A DNA stretch of 64,000 bases, from contig JABCZM010000007.1 of NCBI GenBank assembly GCA_013289705.1, positions 29,576 to 93,575 of the forward strand, read 5' to 3'. Position numbers and translations under genes: made by a program. The DNA comes from Candidatus Saccharimonadota bacterium. Its GTDB lineage: Bacteria; Patescibacteriota; Saccharimonadia; Saccharimonadales; UBA4665. Below the pieces are notes generated by a model. That model had not been told where the DNA came from. It ran no database searches and saw only the letters and a list, made by a program, of their open reading frames with translations. Below are positions 16,387 through 25,386 of this stretch, piece after piece. Every line of letters starts with the position of its first letter. Within the stretch, counting starts at the first letter, position 1.

Positions 16387-16590
16387 ATGGCGCAAAAAAA
16401 GATAGATTATAAAGAGTTAAATTCGGATCTTGAAGATATTTTGCTGGCACTGCAACAACCAGACTTGGATGTTGATGAGGCAATGGCCAAATATGAGCGT
16501 GGGCTGGCGCTAGTGACGTTACTTGAAGATCATTTAGAGAATGCCGAAAACACTGTTAGTAAGCTCAAAGCGCAGCTGGACGTTAGCTAG
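16387..16590 (+). CDS. xseB: Exodeoxyribonuclease VII small subunit
   Basis: 67-aa partner that coats the XseA coiled coil and controls activity. The typical signature is clear: YKELNSDLEDILLALQQPDLDVDEAM then YERGLALV. Size and position directly after xseA are as expected. Short two-helix coiled-coil protein with no other domain. Confidence 0.95.
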   Translation: MAQKKIDYKELNSDLEDILLALQQPDLDVDEAMAKYERGLALVTLLEDHLENAENTVSKLKAQLDVS

Positions 16591-16593
16591 CTA

Positions 16594-17085
16594 ATGTTGT
16601 TTGTAGGCTTGGCACTGCTGTTTTTGGTGGCTTGTTTTAGCTTCGTATTGCTGTTTGGTGCACCCTATTTGCCAACGATGTCCAAACAGGTACAGATTGC
16701 TATGGATATGGTGGGTTTAAAACCCGGCCAGACGTTGTTAGAACTGGGTTGCGGTGATGGCAAGGTGTTAATTGCTGCCGCACGACGTGGTTGGCGAGTG
16801 GTTGGCTATGAACTGAACCCACTCTTGGTACTGGTGTGCAAAGTGCGTACTTGGCGCTACCGTAAGCTGGTAGTGGTTAAGTGGGGTAATTTTTGGACTC
16901 AGGATTGGCCTGCTGCCGATGGCATCTTCGTGTTTGTATTGCTGCGACAGATGAAGAAATTGGATAAAAAAATTATGCAATCGACGAGTAATCCAGTCAA
17001 ATTGGTGAGCTTTGCGTTTGAGGTGCCAAACAAAAAACCAATCAAAAAAAGCCCACACGGTGTCTACCTTTACAGATATAACTAG
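16594..17085 (+). CDS. Membrane-anchored class I methyltransferase-like protein
   Basis: 163 aa. An N-terminal hydrophobic helix (residues 1-26, LFVGLALLFLVACFSFVLLF) is followed by a small Rossmann methyltransferase core with SAM motif LLELGCGDGKVL and the acidic end of strand 2 in VVGYELNP. No D/N-P-P-Y motif, so not an N6-adenine type; substrate unknown. Length is short for a methyltransferase, lacking the last strands. Starts 3 nt after xseB, hence in the same operon. Confidence 0.75.
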   Translation: MLFVGLALLFLVACFSFVLLFGAPYLPTMSKQVQIAMDMVGLKPGQTLLELGCGDGKVLIAAARRGWRVVGYELNPLLVLVCKVRTWRYRKLVVVKWGNFWTQDWPAADGIFVFVLLRQMKKLDKKIMQSTSNPVKLVSFAFEVPNKKPIKKSPHGVYLYRYN

Positions 17086-17141
17086 CGACACTTTTCCGGA
17101 TCGCTTGAAACCTGGCGTTAATTTCGGTACTATTACCACTA

Positions 17142-17816
17142 ATGGTTAAGAACATTGCTAAAAATCAGGCCGGCCGCGTTAGTGTGCTGATCTTTCCGCT
17201 AATTTTTGTGATTCTGTTATTAATTGGAGCGGTATCGTTTGCTGCTTGGGCCTTTACTGGTCGCCAAGACTTCAAAAACAATGTTGATCAGAAGGTCGCA
17301 GTGGCCGTGAACAACGCGCTGAAGGTTGAAGACGCCAAGAAAGACGCTCAATTTAGCCAGGATTACAAAAAACCACTGAAGCAATATACCGGACCATCAG
17401 CCTACGGCAGTCTTAAATTGCAGTATCCAAAAACCTGGAGCGCGTATATTGATGAAACCGATAACGGTGCTACTGGTTTAAACGGTTATTTTTATCCAGA
17501 TTTTGTGCCAACGTTAAACAATCCGGCAAATTCATACGCCTTGCGTGTGCAAGTGGTAAATCAAACATACGCAACGGTACTCAAGACGTTAAGTGGTTAT
17601 GTGTTGTCACAGCGGTCAGTTATTACGCCATACAGCTTGCCGAGCTTAAAGAATGTTGTCGGATCACGCGTCGAAGGCATTGTTATCTCTGGCAAAGTGG
17701 GTAGTATGGTGTTACTGCCACTGCGTGATAAAACACTGGAACTTTGGACCGAAGCGGCGCAATTTGATGACGATTTCAACAATATCATTTTGGCAAATGC
17801 GAGTTTCTCGCCCTAA
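17142..17816 (+). CDS. Hypothetical single-pass membrane protein, 224 aa
   Basis: Not recognised. One N-terminal membrane helix (residues ~13-38, VLIFPLIFVILLLIGAVSFAAWAF) and an extracytoplasmic domain of ~185 residues with alternating beta-type segments (YGSLKLQYPKTWSAYID, YALRVQVVNQTYATVL). TACTAT (17128-17133) ends 8 nt before the ATG, no ribosome-binding site. The domain resembles small lipid- or ligand-binding beta folds only loosely. Confidence 0.75.
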   Translation: MVKNIAKNQAGRVSVLIFPLIFVILLLIGAVSFAAWAFTGRQDFKNNVDQKVAVAVNNALKVEDAKKDAQFSQDYKKPLKQYTGPSAYGSLKLQYPKTWSAYIDETDNGATGLNGYFYPDFVPTLNNPANSYALRVQVVNQTYATVLKTLSGYVLSQRSVITPYSLPSLKNVVGSRVEGIVISGKVGSMVLLPLRDKTLELWTEAAQFDDDFNNIILANASFSP

Positions 17817-17911
17817 CATAATCTTGTTACTATTTGTCCTTCTTAATCGGTGCTATACTTGAACTAACTTTGATTTATAGGGTAAGTTAAGAGTTCTAGA
17901 GGGGTACGCAC

Positions 17912-18640
17912 GTGCAGCAGGCGAGGGAGCGAGGGGTGGCTTCGGAGCAGTTGTTGCTTTCTATCGCTGAGCAGTTGAAGATGCCGCTCCTGCAGATCGC
18001 CCGACGGGCTGAGCTTTCGATTTTACAAGACAGTACCGAGGGCCTAAAAGAGATGCAGACGACGGCCGATATGGCGATTCGGCTGCTTGATAATTACTTG
18101 TTTGGGACGCGCTTGGCATTGGAAAGCGAATATCAATTACAGATGGAACCGGTGTCAATTTCTTCGATCTTGTACGATACGGGGCAGCAACTGGATGCGA
18201 TGGCGAAGTTGTATGGTGTGGAGTTGCGGCTGAATCTGGGTGGCAAGTTTGGCCCTGTTATGGCGCATCGTCAAGGCTTACAGTCAGCCTTGGTTTCGCT
18301 GGGTTATTCGCTGATTGAGGCCTTACCAAGCCTGCATACTAATAAGGCTGACACGAAGCTGAAACTGGAGCTAGCCGCGCATCGTTGTCGCTACGGGGTG
18401 GTTGCTGGACTGTATTCTGAAGCCGAGCAATTAACCGCCGAAGCATTACGCCAAGGACGAAAACTGAACGGTCGTGCTCGCCAGCCGCTGGCGACGTTAA
18501 CGCACAGTAGCGGTGCGGGTGTATTTGTGGCTGACGCAATTTTGCAGGCTATGGACGCCGAGCTAAAAGTTTCACGACATCATAATTTATACGGCTTGGG
18601 GACTATCCTGCATCCTAACATGCAGATCCAATTAGTATGA
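17912..18640 (+). CDS. Degenerate histidine-kinase-like protein (pseudokinase)
   Basis: 242 aa, cytosolic. Residues ~16-38 (LLLSIAEQLKMPLLQIARRAEL) align with the H-box normally reading SHELRTPL, but the phospho-accepting His is replaced (AEQLKMPL). The ATPase part is recognisable but eroded: the N-box position reads LVSLGYSLIEAL without Asn, and a G-rich SSGAGVFVADAILQAM stands where GLGL would be. It should therefore neither autophosphorylate nor bind ATP normally. GTG start with AGAGGGG at 17898-17904 and a ~45-nt leader from TGCTATACT (17851-17859). Overlaps the next gene by 4 nt. Confidence 0.75.
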   Translation: MQQARERGVASEQLLLSIAEQLKMPLLQIARRAELSILQDSTEGLKEMQTTADMAIRLLDNYLFGTRLALESEYQLQMEPVSISSILYDTGQQLDAMAKLYGVELRLNLGGKFGPVMAHRQGLQSALVSLGYSLIEALPSLHTNKADTKLKLELAAHRCRYGVVAGLYSEAEQLTAEALRQGRKLNGRARQPLATLTHSSGAGVFVADAILQAMDAELKVSRHHNLYGLGTILHPNMQIQLV

Positions 18641-19020
18641 ATGTATTACTTATCGAGCCAGATAGATTATTGGTGCAGACTTATGCTCAGGCTCTGGAGC
18701 GCGACGGCCACGTTGTGGTGGTTGTGGGCACGGCGCAGGCCGCAATTCACGCGGCCGATGAACGCAAGCCGGAGCTGGTGATCTTGGAAATGCAGTTGGT
18801 GAGCCATAGCGGTGTTGAATTTTTGTATGAATTTCGGTCGTATGATGACTGGCAGGCCATTCCGGTTGTGGTGCTCAGTCAGGTGCCACCAGGCGAATTT
18901 ATCGACAGCTGGGGTTTACTGCAAGGCGAGCTTGGTGTCAAAAAGTATCTCTATAAACCACGCACCAAACTCGAAAAACTGCTGCGAACAATTGGCGAGT
19001 TTGAGCAAGTTAAGGCGTAA
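18637..19020 (+). CDS. Receiver-domain protein with Asp-to-Glu at the phosphorylation site
   Basis: 127-aa stand-alone receiver. Secondary structure and pocket are conserved (VLLIEPDRL; Ser in VVVLSQV; Lys in YLYKPRTK) but the acceptor Asp is Glu in LVILEMQL, which often mimics the phosphorylated state. It overlaps by 4 nt the kinase-like gene that itself lacks the phosphorylatable His, so the pair probably works by protein-protein contact rather than phosphotransfer. No output domain. Confidence 0.85.
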   Translation: MNVLLIEPDRLLVQTYAQALERDGHVVVVVGTAQAAIHAADERKPELVILEMQLVSHSGVEFLYEFRSYDDWQAIPVVVLSQVPPGEFIDSWGLLQGELGVKKYLYKPRTKLEKLLRTIGEFEQVKA

Positions 19021-19029
19021 GGTACGGTT

Positions 19030-19719
19030 ATGAGGCAACTCGTAACAACCGGCATTGTGCTGGGACGGACCGATTATGGCGAGGCTGATCGAATTTTGAC
19101 ACTGCTGACGCCCGATCATGGCAAACTGCGCCTGATGGCAAAAGGTGTGCGGCGGATTAAATCAAAATTAGCGGGCGGCATTGAGTTATTCAGCGTCAGT
19201 GATGTGACGTTTATTAAAGGCAAGAGCGATATGGGCACACTGGCTTCATCACGGTTGATCAAGCATTATGGCACCATCGTGCAGGATATTAATCGGACAA
19301 TGGTTGGTTACGATCTAATTAAAACGCTCAACAAAGCAACCGAAGACAACCCAGAAGCCGAATATTTTCATCTGTTAGAGCAAGCATTCGAGGCACTCGA
19401 TGATGCAGCTGTAGATTTGCAGTTGGTGCAATTATGGTTTGCGATTCAGCTGCTGCGTTTTGCTGGGCATTCACCAAATCTTAAAACCGATACGGCGGGC
19501 AACAAGCTCGATATCCGCGGCAGTTATGATTTTAGTTTTGACGATATGGCATTTACTGCTCGGCCAGACGGCCATTTTACGGCCAATCACATAAAGTTTT
19601 TAAGATTGATATTTAGTGGCAACCAACCAAAAGTGCTACAAAAACTGGTAGGCAGCGAGCAGTTGAGCTTAGACTGCAAAGCGCTGGTGCAGGGCTTAAC
19701 GCAATCGGTACGAATCTAG
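19030..19719 (+). CDS. recO: DNA repair protein RecO
   Basis: 229-aa mediator that helps load RecA on SSB-coated DNA. The N-terminal OB fold (TTGIVLGRTDYGEADRIL and LRLMAKGVRRIKSKLAGG) is diagnostic. The C-terminal helical domain is present but the four zinc-binding cysteines found in many RecO proteins are missing: the region near residues 150-170 (SPNLKTDTAGNKLDIRG) has none. That loss is seen in some lineages. Ten nt after the receiver gene. Confidence 0.92.
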   Translation: MRQLVTTGIVLGRTDYGEADRILTLLTPDHGKLRLMAKGVRRIKSKLAGGIELFSVSDVTFIKGKSDMGTLASSRLIKHYGTIVQDINRTMVGYDLIKTLNKATEDNPEAEYFHLLEQAFEALDDAAVDLQLVQLWFAIQLLRFAGHSPNLKTDTAGNKLDIRGSYDFSFDDMAFTARPDGHFTANHIKFLRLIFSGNQPKVLQKLVGSEQLSLDCKALVQGLTQSVRI

Positions 19720-19762
19720 CTCTCGTATTCTGGTGGGCGACACGGTATAATTCAGGCTAACT

Positions 19763-21169
19763 ATGAGTGATGTTAGTCTAGAAGATATTGTTAGCCTATG
19801 TAAGCGCCGCGGGTTTATTTATCCGGGGTCTGATATTTATGGGGGTTTAAGTGGAACGTGGGACTATGGACCGCTGGGTGTGCAGCTCAAACGTAACATT
19901 TCCAATCTGTGGTGGAAGACGTTTGTCGAAGACCGCGATGATATGTACGGGATTGATGCGGCCATTCTGATGAACCAAAAAGTTTGGCAGGCTAGCGGAC
20001 ACGTTGGTGGGTTTAATGACCCGTTGTTTGAGTGTAATAACTGTAAAAATCGTTTCCGAGCCGATCATTTGGTTGAAAACTGGATTGATGCTCATCCGGA
20101 CAAATTAAATGCGGTTATTCACGAAGCATATAACCAAAGTCCGGAAACTTTAAATCACTATAAAAACTTGTACAAGATGGCCTGTCCCAATTGTGGCAAG
20201 CAAGAACTCAGCGACGTGCGCCAATTTAACATGATGTTCAAAACCCATGTTGGCGCGGTAGAGGACGAAACCAGCGTGAGCTACTTACGGCCAGAAACGG
20301 CTCAGGGCATGTTTGTGAACTTTAAAAACGTTGTCGATAGCTTTTACCCGGATGTGCCATTTGGTATGGCGCAGATTGGTAAAGCCTTCCGCAACGAAAT
20401 CGCCCCACGCGATTTTATTTTCCGTGTGCGCGAACTTGAACAGATGGAGATTGAATACTTTGTGCAGCCAGACGGTTGGCGCGAGCAGTTTGATTATTGG
20501 CTTGATCAGCAAAAGCAGTTCTTGATTGGTCTAGGGCTGGCCGAAGAAAAAATCCACCAAGTAGAAATTGGGCCGGACGACCGCGCTCACTACAGCAAAC
20601 ACTCCGTTGACACCGAATTTGATTTTCCATTTGGCCAAAAAGAACTACTTGGTTGTGCGTACCGTACCGATTACGACCTGAGCAAGCACCAGGCTGCATC
20701 TGGCAAAAACCTAGAATATCGGCCAAAAGATGGCGGTACACCATACATTCCACACGTTATTGAGCCAACCTTTGGTTTGGATCGCTTATTCTTGGCGGTT
20801 GTTGCATCGGCTTACTGCGAAGACGAAGTCAACGGCGAAAAGCGCTCATTCTTGAAGCTGCCTGCACACCTGGCGCCGATTAGTGTCGCCGTTTCACCAC
20901 TGCTCAAAAACAAACCAGAACTGGTTGCTAAGGCAAAAGAAGTCTTCGCTATGCTCAAAAAAGAATTCGGCAGTGTTACCTGGGATGATAACAGTAACGT
21001 CGGCAAACGCTACCGCCGCAGCGATGAAATCGGGATTCCATACCACGTCACTATCGACTTCGACACGCTGGAAGGCGACAATGCTGGCACCGTCACCGTC
21101 CGAAACCGTGACACCACCGAACAAACCCGGGTTGGTATCGAAGATTTAGTAGCTAATTTGGCACTGTAA
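19763..21169 (+). CDS. glyS: Glycyl-tRNA synthetase, homodimeric class II type
   Basis: 468-aa enzyme charging tRNA-Gly. Motif 2 region FRNEIAPRDFIFRVRELEQMEIEYF and motif 3 (PTFGLDRLFLAV) are present, plus the N-terminal CKRRGFIYPGSDIYGG; the C-terminal anticodon-binding domain ends the protein. It is the single-chain alpha2 (eukaryote/archaeal-like) type, not the two-subunit GlyQ/GlyS type. Two CxxC pairs (FECNNCKN, MACPNCGK) suggest a zinc-binding insertion. TATAAT (19746-19751) lies 11 nt before the ATG. Confidence 0.97.
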   Translation: MSDVSLEDIVSLCKRRGFIYPGSDIYGGLSGTWDYGPLGVQLKRNISNLWWKTFVEDRDDMYGIDAAILMNQKVWQASGHVGGFNDPLFECNNCKNRFRADHLVENWIDAHPDKLNAVIHEAYNQSPETLNHYKNLYKMACPNCGKQELSDVRQFNMMFKTHVGAVEDETSVSYLRPETAQGMFVNFKNVVDSFYPDVPFGMAQIGKAFRNEIAPRDFIFRVRELEQMEIEYFVQPDGWREQFDYWLDQQKQFLIGLGLAEEKIHQVEIGPDDRAHYSKHSVDTEFDFPFGQKELLGCAYRTDYDLSKHQAASGKNLEYRPKDGGTPYIPHVIEPTFGLDRLFLAVVASAYCEDEVNGEKRSFLKLPAHLAPISVAVSPLLKNKPELVAKAKEVFAMLKKEFGSVTWDDNSNVGKRYRRSDEIGIPYHVTIDFDTLEGDNAGTVTVRNRDTTEQTRVGIEDLVANLAL

Positions 21170-21543
21170 TGGGTTCTTTTATTGAACTAAATGACACACT
21201 GCGAATTACTAAAGCTCAAGGTTTTCCGGCGGAGCTTGATGTTGCTCAACATCAGCAAAATCCCTATAGTTTTACTGATGTTGAGGATAAAGTTTTTATG
21301 TTCACGGCCAAAGAAAAGATACGAGTCTATCACCAGCCGCCAGTGCGTAATTTTCTGGTAGAGGAACTGGACGGCAAGTGGTTGTACTGGGGTTTGTGCC
21401 ACATTCTTACGATCAATCACGACTACATCAATGGTGTGACAAGTGGCACATACAAAATCATTCGCTTGAATAGCCCGGAAGAAATGAAGCAAGCCTTCGA
21501 ACTTGTCGACTCTCGCCCGGAGCTTAATTATTTTAAGTCATGA
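21169..21543 (+). CDS. Conserved-looking small hypothetical protein, 124 aa
   Basis: Not recognised. The start overlaps the glyS stop by one base (TAATG), so it is translationally coupled. The protein is mixed alpha/beta with strands such as DKVFMFTAKEKIRVYHQ, and a central aromatic block KWLYWGLCHILTINHDY. No catalytic motif stands out; an ASCH- or PUA-like small beta fold is possible but not shown. Confidence 0.75.
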   Translation: MGSFIELNDTLRITKAQGFPAELDVAQHQQNPYSFTDVEDKVFMFTAKEKIRVYHQPPVRNFLVEELDGKWLYWGLCHILTINHDYINGVTSGTYKIIRLNSPEEMKQAFELVDSRPELNYFKS

Positions 21544-22094
21544 AAAAGGCAGTAATTTTACATGGGACGGACGCAAATCCGGAGGCGAATTGGTTTCCTT
21601 GGTTGAAGGAAAAGTTAGAAGCTGAGGGCTATGAGGTTTGGGTGCCGTTATTGCCGGAAAATCATACACCCAACAGAGATGTTTACGCTGAATTTTTGTT
21701 GCAGAGTGACTGGGATTTTGTGGATAATATTGTGGTGGGGCATTCGTCTGGTGCCGTTGAAGTATTGAATTTATTGATGGACGAGCGTTGCCCAAAGATC
21801 AAATTGGGTGTGCTGGTTTCGGCTTGGGATCACGGTGTGCCGACGGGCATGGAAGCTTCGCAGTTTGCAAATCTATTTCCGCCAACCGGCTTTGACTTCG
21901 AACGCATTAAGCAAAAGGCCGATGGATTCGCATTTTTACACGCAGTTGATGACCCATATTGTCCAATCGAGCAGGCTGAATATCTGGCAAGGCAAACGAG
22001 TGCGCCGCTGATGGTTATAGAAAAAGGTGGCCACCTTGGTGCCGGCTTCACCGAACTCCCCGAACTCTGGCAGATTCTTGAGCCAATGGTATGA
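21540..22094 (+). CDS. RBBP9/YdeN-family serine hydrolase
   Basis: 184-aa alpha/beta hydrolase. Opens with AVILHGTDANPEANWFPWL (oxyanion loop region), nucleophile Ser in VVGHSSGAVEVL, Asp in VDDPYCPIEQ and His in KGGHLGAGFT, the RBBP9/YdeN arrangement. Natural substrates of these small esterases are poorly known. It overlaps the previous gene by 4 nt and is the start of a packed series of small enzymes. Confidence 0.9.
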   Translation: MKKAVILHGTDANPEANWFPWLKEKLEAEGYEVWVPLLPENHTPNRDVYAEFLLQSDWDFVDNIVVGHSSGAVEVLNLLMDERCPKIKLGVLVSAWDHGVPTGMEASQFANLFPPTGFDFERIKQKADGFAFLHAVDDPYCPIEQAEYLARQTSAPLMVIEKGGHLGAGFTELPELWQILEPMV

Positions 22095-22101
22095 TGGCAA
22101 C

Positions 22102-22689
22102 ATGAGAAATATTCTAGCCGTTATCGCCGGTCTGATATCAATCATCGCCACCTTGCCGTATATTCGCGACACCCTGAAGGGCAAGACGCACCCAAATATT
22201 GTCACGTGGCTTACATGGGGGTTGTTGAGCGGTATCACGGCTGTTGCCGCACTGTCCGGTGGCGCGAACCAGACGGCGATATTTGCAGGGGCTTTGGCTC
22301 TATGTAACATTGGAATTGTGATTGCTGGCTTGCGCTACGGTGTCAAACGCTATACTCGCTTTGATATTGTGTGCCAAATCTTAGCAATTGTTGGGGTTGT
22401 GCTATGGCGCGTTACGAATGATCCGGCCTTGGCGGTTTTATTCAATATAATCAGCGATTTAATTGGTGCTTTGCCGACCTATCGACATATCTGGCGCAAG
22501 CCTCGCGAAGAAACGCTGACCACGTTCATTGTCGCTACGGGCTCATCGGTATTGGTGATTATTTCATTGGCACGATTTGATTTTATCTCGTTCGCCTACC
22601 CATTCTACATACTTGCTAGCTGTCTGTCGTTCGCGCTGCTTATTGTGTATTCCCGGCGTAAATTTGCCTTAAATGCCTCAGACGAGTAG
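22102..22689 (+). CDS. Multi-pass membrane protein, PQ-loop-like, paralogue A
   Basis: 195 aa with about seven hydrophobic helices. A PQ-loop/SemiSWEET-like signature is seen twice in loose form: LPYIRDTLKGKTHPNIVTWL near residue 20 and IISDLIGALPTYRHIWRKP near 125. It is homologous along its length to the protein at 34213-34800 (PYGRDILRGK, IIADVIAFFPTLHKTW), so the genome holds at least two copies. ATG 22102 is chosen because TATGAT (22090-22095) ends 6 nt upstream. Transport of a small metabolite is possible but unproven. Confidence 0.75.
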   Translation: MRNILAVIAGLISIIATLPYIRDTLKGKTHPNIVTWLTWGLLSGITAVAALSGGANQTAIFAGALALCNIGIVIAGLRYGVKRYTRFDIVCQILAIVGVVLWRVTNDPALAVLFNIISDLIGALPTYRHIWRKPREETLTTFIVATGSSVLVIISLARFDFISFAYPFYILASCLSFALLIVYSRRKFALNASDE

Positions 22690-22691
22690 TT

Positions 22692-23237
22692 ATGAGAATT
22701 CTAAGACGTACACAATTTGGCAATCCGATTTTACGGCAGCCAACCCGTGAATTAAGCCATGAAGAAATAGTGTCGACCAAGGTCAAAGATTTTGTGGTAA
22801 ATATGCGGTATACGCTGGAAAGCAAGGGTTACGGCGTAGGTTTAGCGGCACCACAAGTGGGGAAGGCGGTTGCAATCACGGTTATTGGTATCAAGCCAAC
22901 GCCATCACGCCCAGATAATCCAGTGATTAATCTAGTACTCATCAACCCAAAAATTATCAAAAAATACGGATCTAAAAAAACAATGTGGGAAGGTTGTATT
23001 AGCTTTGGTGATACTAAGAATTTTCCGTATGCCCAAGTCCCACGTTACAAAAAAATTCGCGTGCAATGGATTGATGAAATGGCCAAAACACACGAAGAAG
23101 ATTTTGAAGGTATTACCGCACACGTTTTACAGCATGAAATCGATCACTTGAACGGTGTATTATTTGTCGACCGAGTTAAGGACACGAAATCATATATAAC
23201 CATCGCAGAATACAAGAAGCGTTTTCTTAAATCCTAG
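22692..23237 (+). CDS. def: Peptide deformylase
   Basis: 181-aa metalloenzyme removing the formyl group from nascent proteins. All three motifs are intact: GVGLAAPQ (residues 48-55), EGCIS with metal ligand Cys102, and QHEIDHLNG with ligands His148/His152 and catalytic Glu149. Two nt after the preceding membrane gene. Presence of def implies formyl-Met initiation. Confidence 0.97.
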   Translation: MRILRRTQFGNPILRQPTRELSHEEIVSTKVKDFVVNMRYTLESKGYGVGLAAPQVGKAVAITVIGIKPTPSRPDNPVINLVLINPKIIKKYGSKKTMWEGCISFGDTKNFPYAQVPRYKKIRVQWIDEMAKTHEEDFEGITAHVLQHEIDHLNGVLFVDRVKDTKSYITIAEYKKRFLKS

Positions 23238-23252
23238 TGGTATGATAAAAGC

Positions 23253-23957
23253 ATGAAACATATTTTGGTAACGGGCGGTGCAAAAGGTATTGGTAGGGCA
23301 ATTGTTGAAGCGTTGGCTGCAGCTGCTGAATATAAAATAACAGCGACATATTTTGGTAGCAATGCGGCGGCAGACGAGATTGCAGCAAGCTATCCGGCGG
23401 TGCGATTTGTAAAAGTAGATTTGCAAGACAGGCAAGCACTCGCAGCCTTCATTACTGATCTGCTCGCAGCTGAGCCGATCGATGTACTAGTCAATAACGC
23501 CGGCCTGTATGTCGGAAAGCCATTTGAAAATATGACGTTAGACGAGGTATTCCAGCAGATTGATCTGAATTTTACCGCGCCAACTCAACTGATCCATGGT
23601 TTGCTGCCATTACTCAAAAAAGCCAAAGCACCGCTGATTATTAATATTTCTTCGCAGGCCGTTCACGAACGAATCTCTGGCGAGGCAATGTACACTGCCG
23701 TGAAGACTGCGCTTTCGACGCTAGCGTATGTGTTACGGGCAGAGCTTAATCCAGAAGGTGTCCGGTTTGTGACGGTCGAGCCGTTTGGCGTAAACACCTA
23801 TGGTTTGGATGAGCCAAGTTCGATGATCCTGCCGGAAGAGCTGGCAAAAATGGTGCTGTATGCCATTGAAATGCCCGATCATTTACAGCTCGACAACCTA
23901 GGAATTAGTCACCTCAAGCAATCTCGCCCCGATTATCCGGATTGGATTGAGCAGTAG
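23253..23957 (+). CDS. Short-chain dehydrogenase/reductase
   Basis: 234-aa NAD(P)-dependent oxidoreductase. Rossmann motif TGGAKGIGRAI (residues 8-18), NNAG in VLVNNAGLY, catalytic Ser in INISSQAV and Tyr/Lys in MYTAVKTAL. Substrate is not predictable from sequence. TATGAT (23241-23246) ends 6 nt before the ATG with no ribosome-binding site: leaderless form. The next gene begins 1 nt after the stop. Confidence 0.92.
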   Translation: MKHILVTGGAKGIGRAIVEALAAAAEYKITATYFGSNAAADEIAASYPAVRFVKVDLQDRQALAAFITDLLAAEPIDVLVNNAGLYVGKPFENMTLDEVFQQIDLNFTAPTQLIHGLLPLLKKAKAPLIINISSQAVHERISGEAMYTAVKTALSTLAYVLRAELNPEGVRFVTVEPFGVNTYGLDEPSSMILPEELAKMVLYAIEMPDHLQLDNLGISHLKQSRPDYPDWIEQ

Positions 23958-23958
23958 C

Positions 23959-24597
23959 ATGAAGCTTTTACTGACGTCGGCAGGAATTACGAAACGAACA
24001 ATTGCCGAGACGCTTGGTGACTTAGTTGGCAAGTCGGCCAGCGAAACAAAAGTTGCATTTGTGCCGACTGCCGCCAATGCGCAGGATGGCAATAAAGATT
24101 GGTTTATTAATCAATTTTTAAACTTATGGCGCTTTGGCTATAACTGGATTGATGTGGTTGACCCGAGTGCGTCGGGGGTTGATTGGCAGGCCCGCTTGGC
24201 GGTAGTCGATGTCATTTTGGTAAGTGGTGGTAGTACCTTTCATTTGCTTGATCAGTGCCGCAAAACTGGTTTTGATAGTTGGCTTAATAAACATCTGCAA
24301 GACAAAGTCTATGTTGGTATCAGTGCCGGTACGATCATTGCCGCGCCGACAATTGAAGTTGCAATGTTACCACCCGCAGATGCAAATCCTACTGGTTTAA
24401 CAGATCTAACTGGCTTTAATTGGGTGGATTTTGAAATCGAGCCGCACTGCGACAAAGATCGATTTTCCGAAGTCAAAACATACGCATCGACCAAAAATCA
24501 TTCTGTCTATGCCATTGACGACCAAACTGCCATAAAAGTTGTCGACGGCGAGGTTGAAATTGTGAGCGAAGGCAGTTGGCAAGTATTTAATGCCTAA
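23959..24597 (+). CDS. S51-family serine peptidase (dipeptidase E-like)
   Basis: 212-aa peptidase of the PepE fold. Nucleophile Ser lies in YVGISAGTIIAAP (nucleophile elbow G-x-S-A-G); the following SGGSTFHLL and IEPHCDKDRF (candidate catalytic His) are typical S51 blocks. PepE cleaves Asp-X dipeptides, but S51 also includes cyanophycinase-like enzymes, so the exact substrate is open. ATG 23959 is chosen since it directly follows the SDR stop. Confidence 0.87.
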   Translation: MKLLLTSAGITKRTIAETLGDLVGKSASETKVAFVPTAANAQDGNKDWFINQFLNLWRFGYNWIDVVDPSASGVDWQARLAVVDVILVSGGSTFHLLDQCRKTGFDSWLNKHLQDKVYVGISAGTIIAAPTIEVAMLPPADANPTGLTDLTGFNWVDFEIEPHCDKDRFSEVKTYASTKNHSVYAIDDQTAIKVVDGEVEIVSEGSWQVFNA

Positions 24598-24606
24598 GTA
24601 TTGCTT

Positions 24607-25299
24607 ATGATAATTCCAAAGACCATCAAAGCGATTGCTTGGGATCTTGACGGCACGCTTTTAAATAGCTTTGGAATCTACTCGGACATTTTGCGTCGTT
24701 TGGCTCCGACTTTTGGCTTACCAGTTCCAACATCAGAAATGTTGTTAATGAATTTTCATGGCCAACTACACGAATCTATCAATGGTACATTTGGTGGTCT
24801 CAATGACGACACCCTTAAAAAATTCGAAAATCAATTTTTGATCGAACAAAATGCTTACTATGTACATATTGATCAGCACTTGTTGGAAGATGCAATTATA
24901 CTAGCGGATAAAGCTACGGCAGCCTCCCTTAAGCAGGTAATTGTGACAAATCGGGCACATACTGGCCGTGACAGGGCAAGCCCTCGGAACATTGTGGAAC
25001 AGTCGGTATTAAGACAACATATCCATCATATTATTTGTGGTGATGAGTCTGGCGATTACCATAAACCTGACCCGAGAGTATTTGGTGACTTATTTGAGCG
25101 TTGGCAAATTAAGCCCGCCGAACTCCTGGTTATTGGCGACCAATATGTTGACGCGCAATTGGCGCTTAACAGCGGCTCCAGGGCAATTATTGTTTCCCGC
25201 GAAGTTGACCAGCCCGCTCATCTTGATACATTGCCAACTGGCTGGCAAAACCACGTGGCCGTTGTCAAGAGCCTTCACAGTATTACATTTGACGCTTAA
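24607..25299 (+). CDS. HAD-superfamily hydrolase
   Basis: 230-aa phosphatase-type protein. Nucleophile motif WDLDGTLLNS, motif II Thr in VIVTNRAHTG, motif III Lys in DYHKPDPRVF and the acidic motif IV in LVIGDQYVDAQLA are present. A helical cap (~25-95) follows motif I as in phosphoglycolate phosphatase-like enzymes. ATG 24607 is preferred over TTG 24601. Substrate unknown. Confidence 0.9.
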   Translation: MIIPKTIKAIAWDLDGTLLNSFGIYSDILRRLAPTFGLPVPTSEMLLMNFHGQLHESINGTFGGLNDDTLKKFENQFLIEQNAYYVHIDQHLLEDAIILADKATAASLKQVIVTNRAHTGRDRASPRNIVEQSVLRQHIHHIICGDESGDYHKPDPRVFGDLFERWQIKPAELLVIGDQYVDAQLALNSGSRAIIVSREVDQPAHLDTLPTGWQNHVAVVKSLHSITFDA

Positions 25300-25386
25300 G
25301 GTTTGCCAATTTTACAGCAGATTTTTGGGCAGCCGACTTGTAGAATGTATGGAGATTATTAGATCAGAATAGGGAAGTGACCAAAT

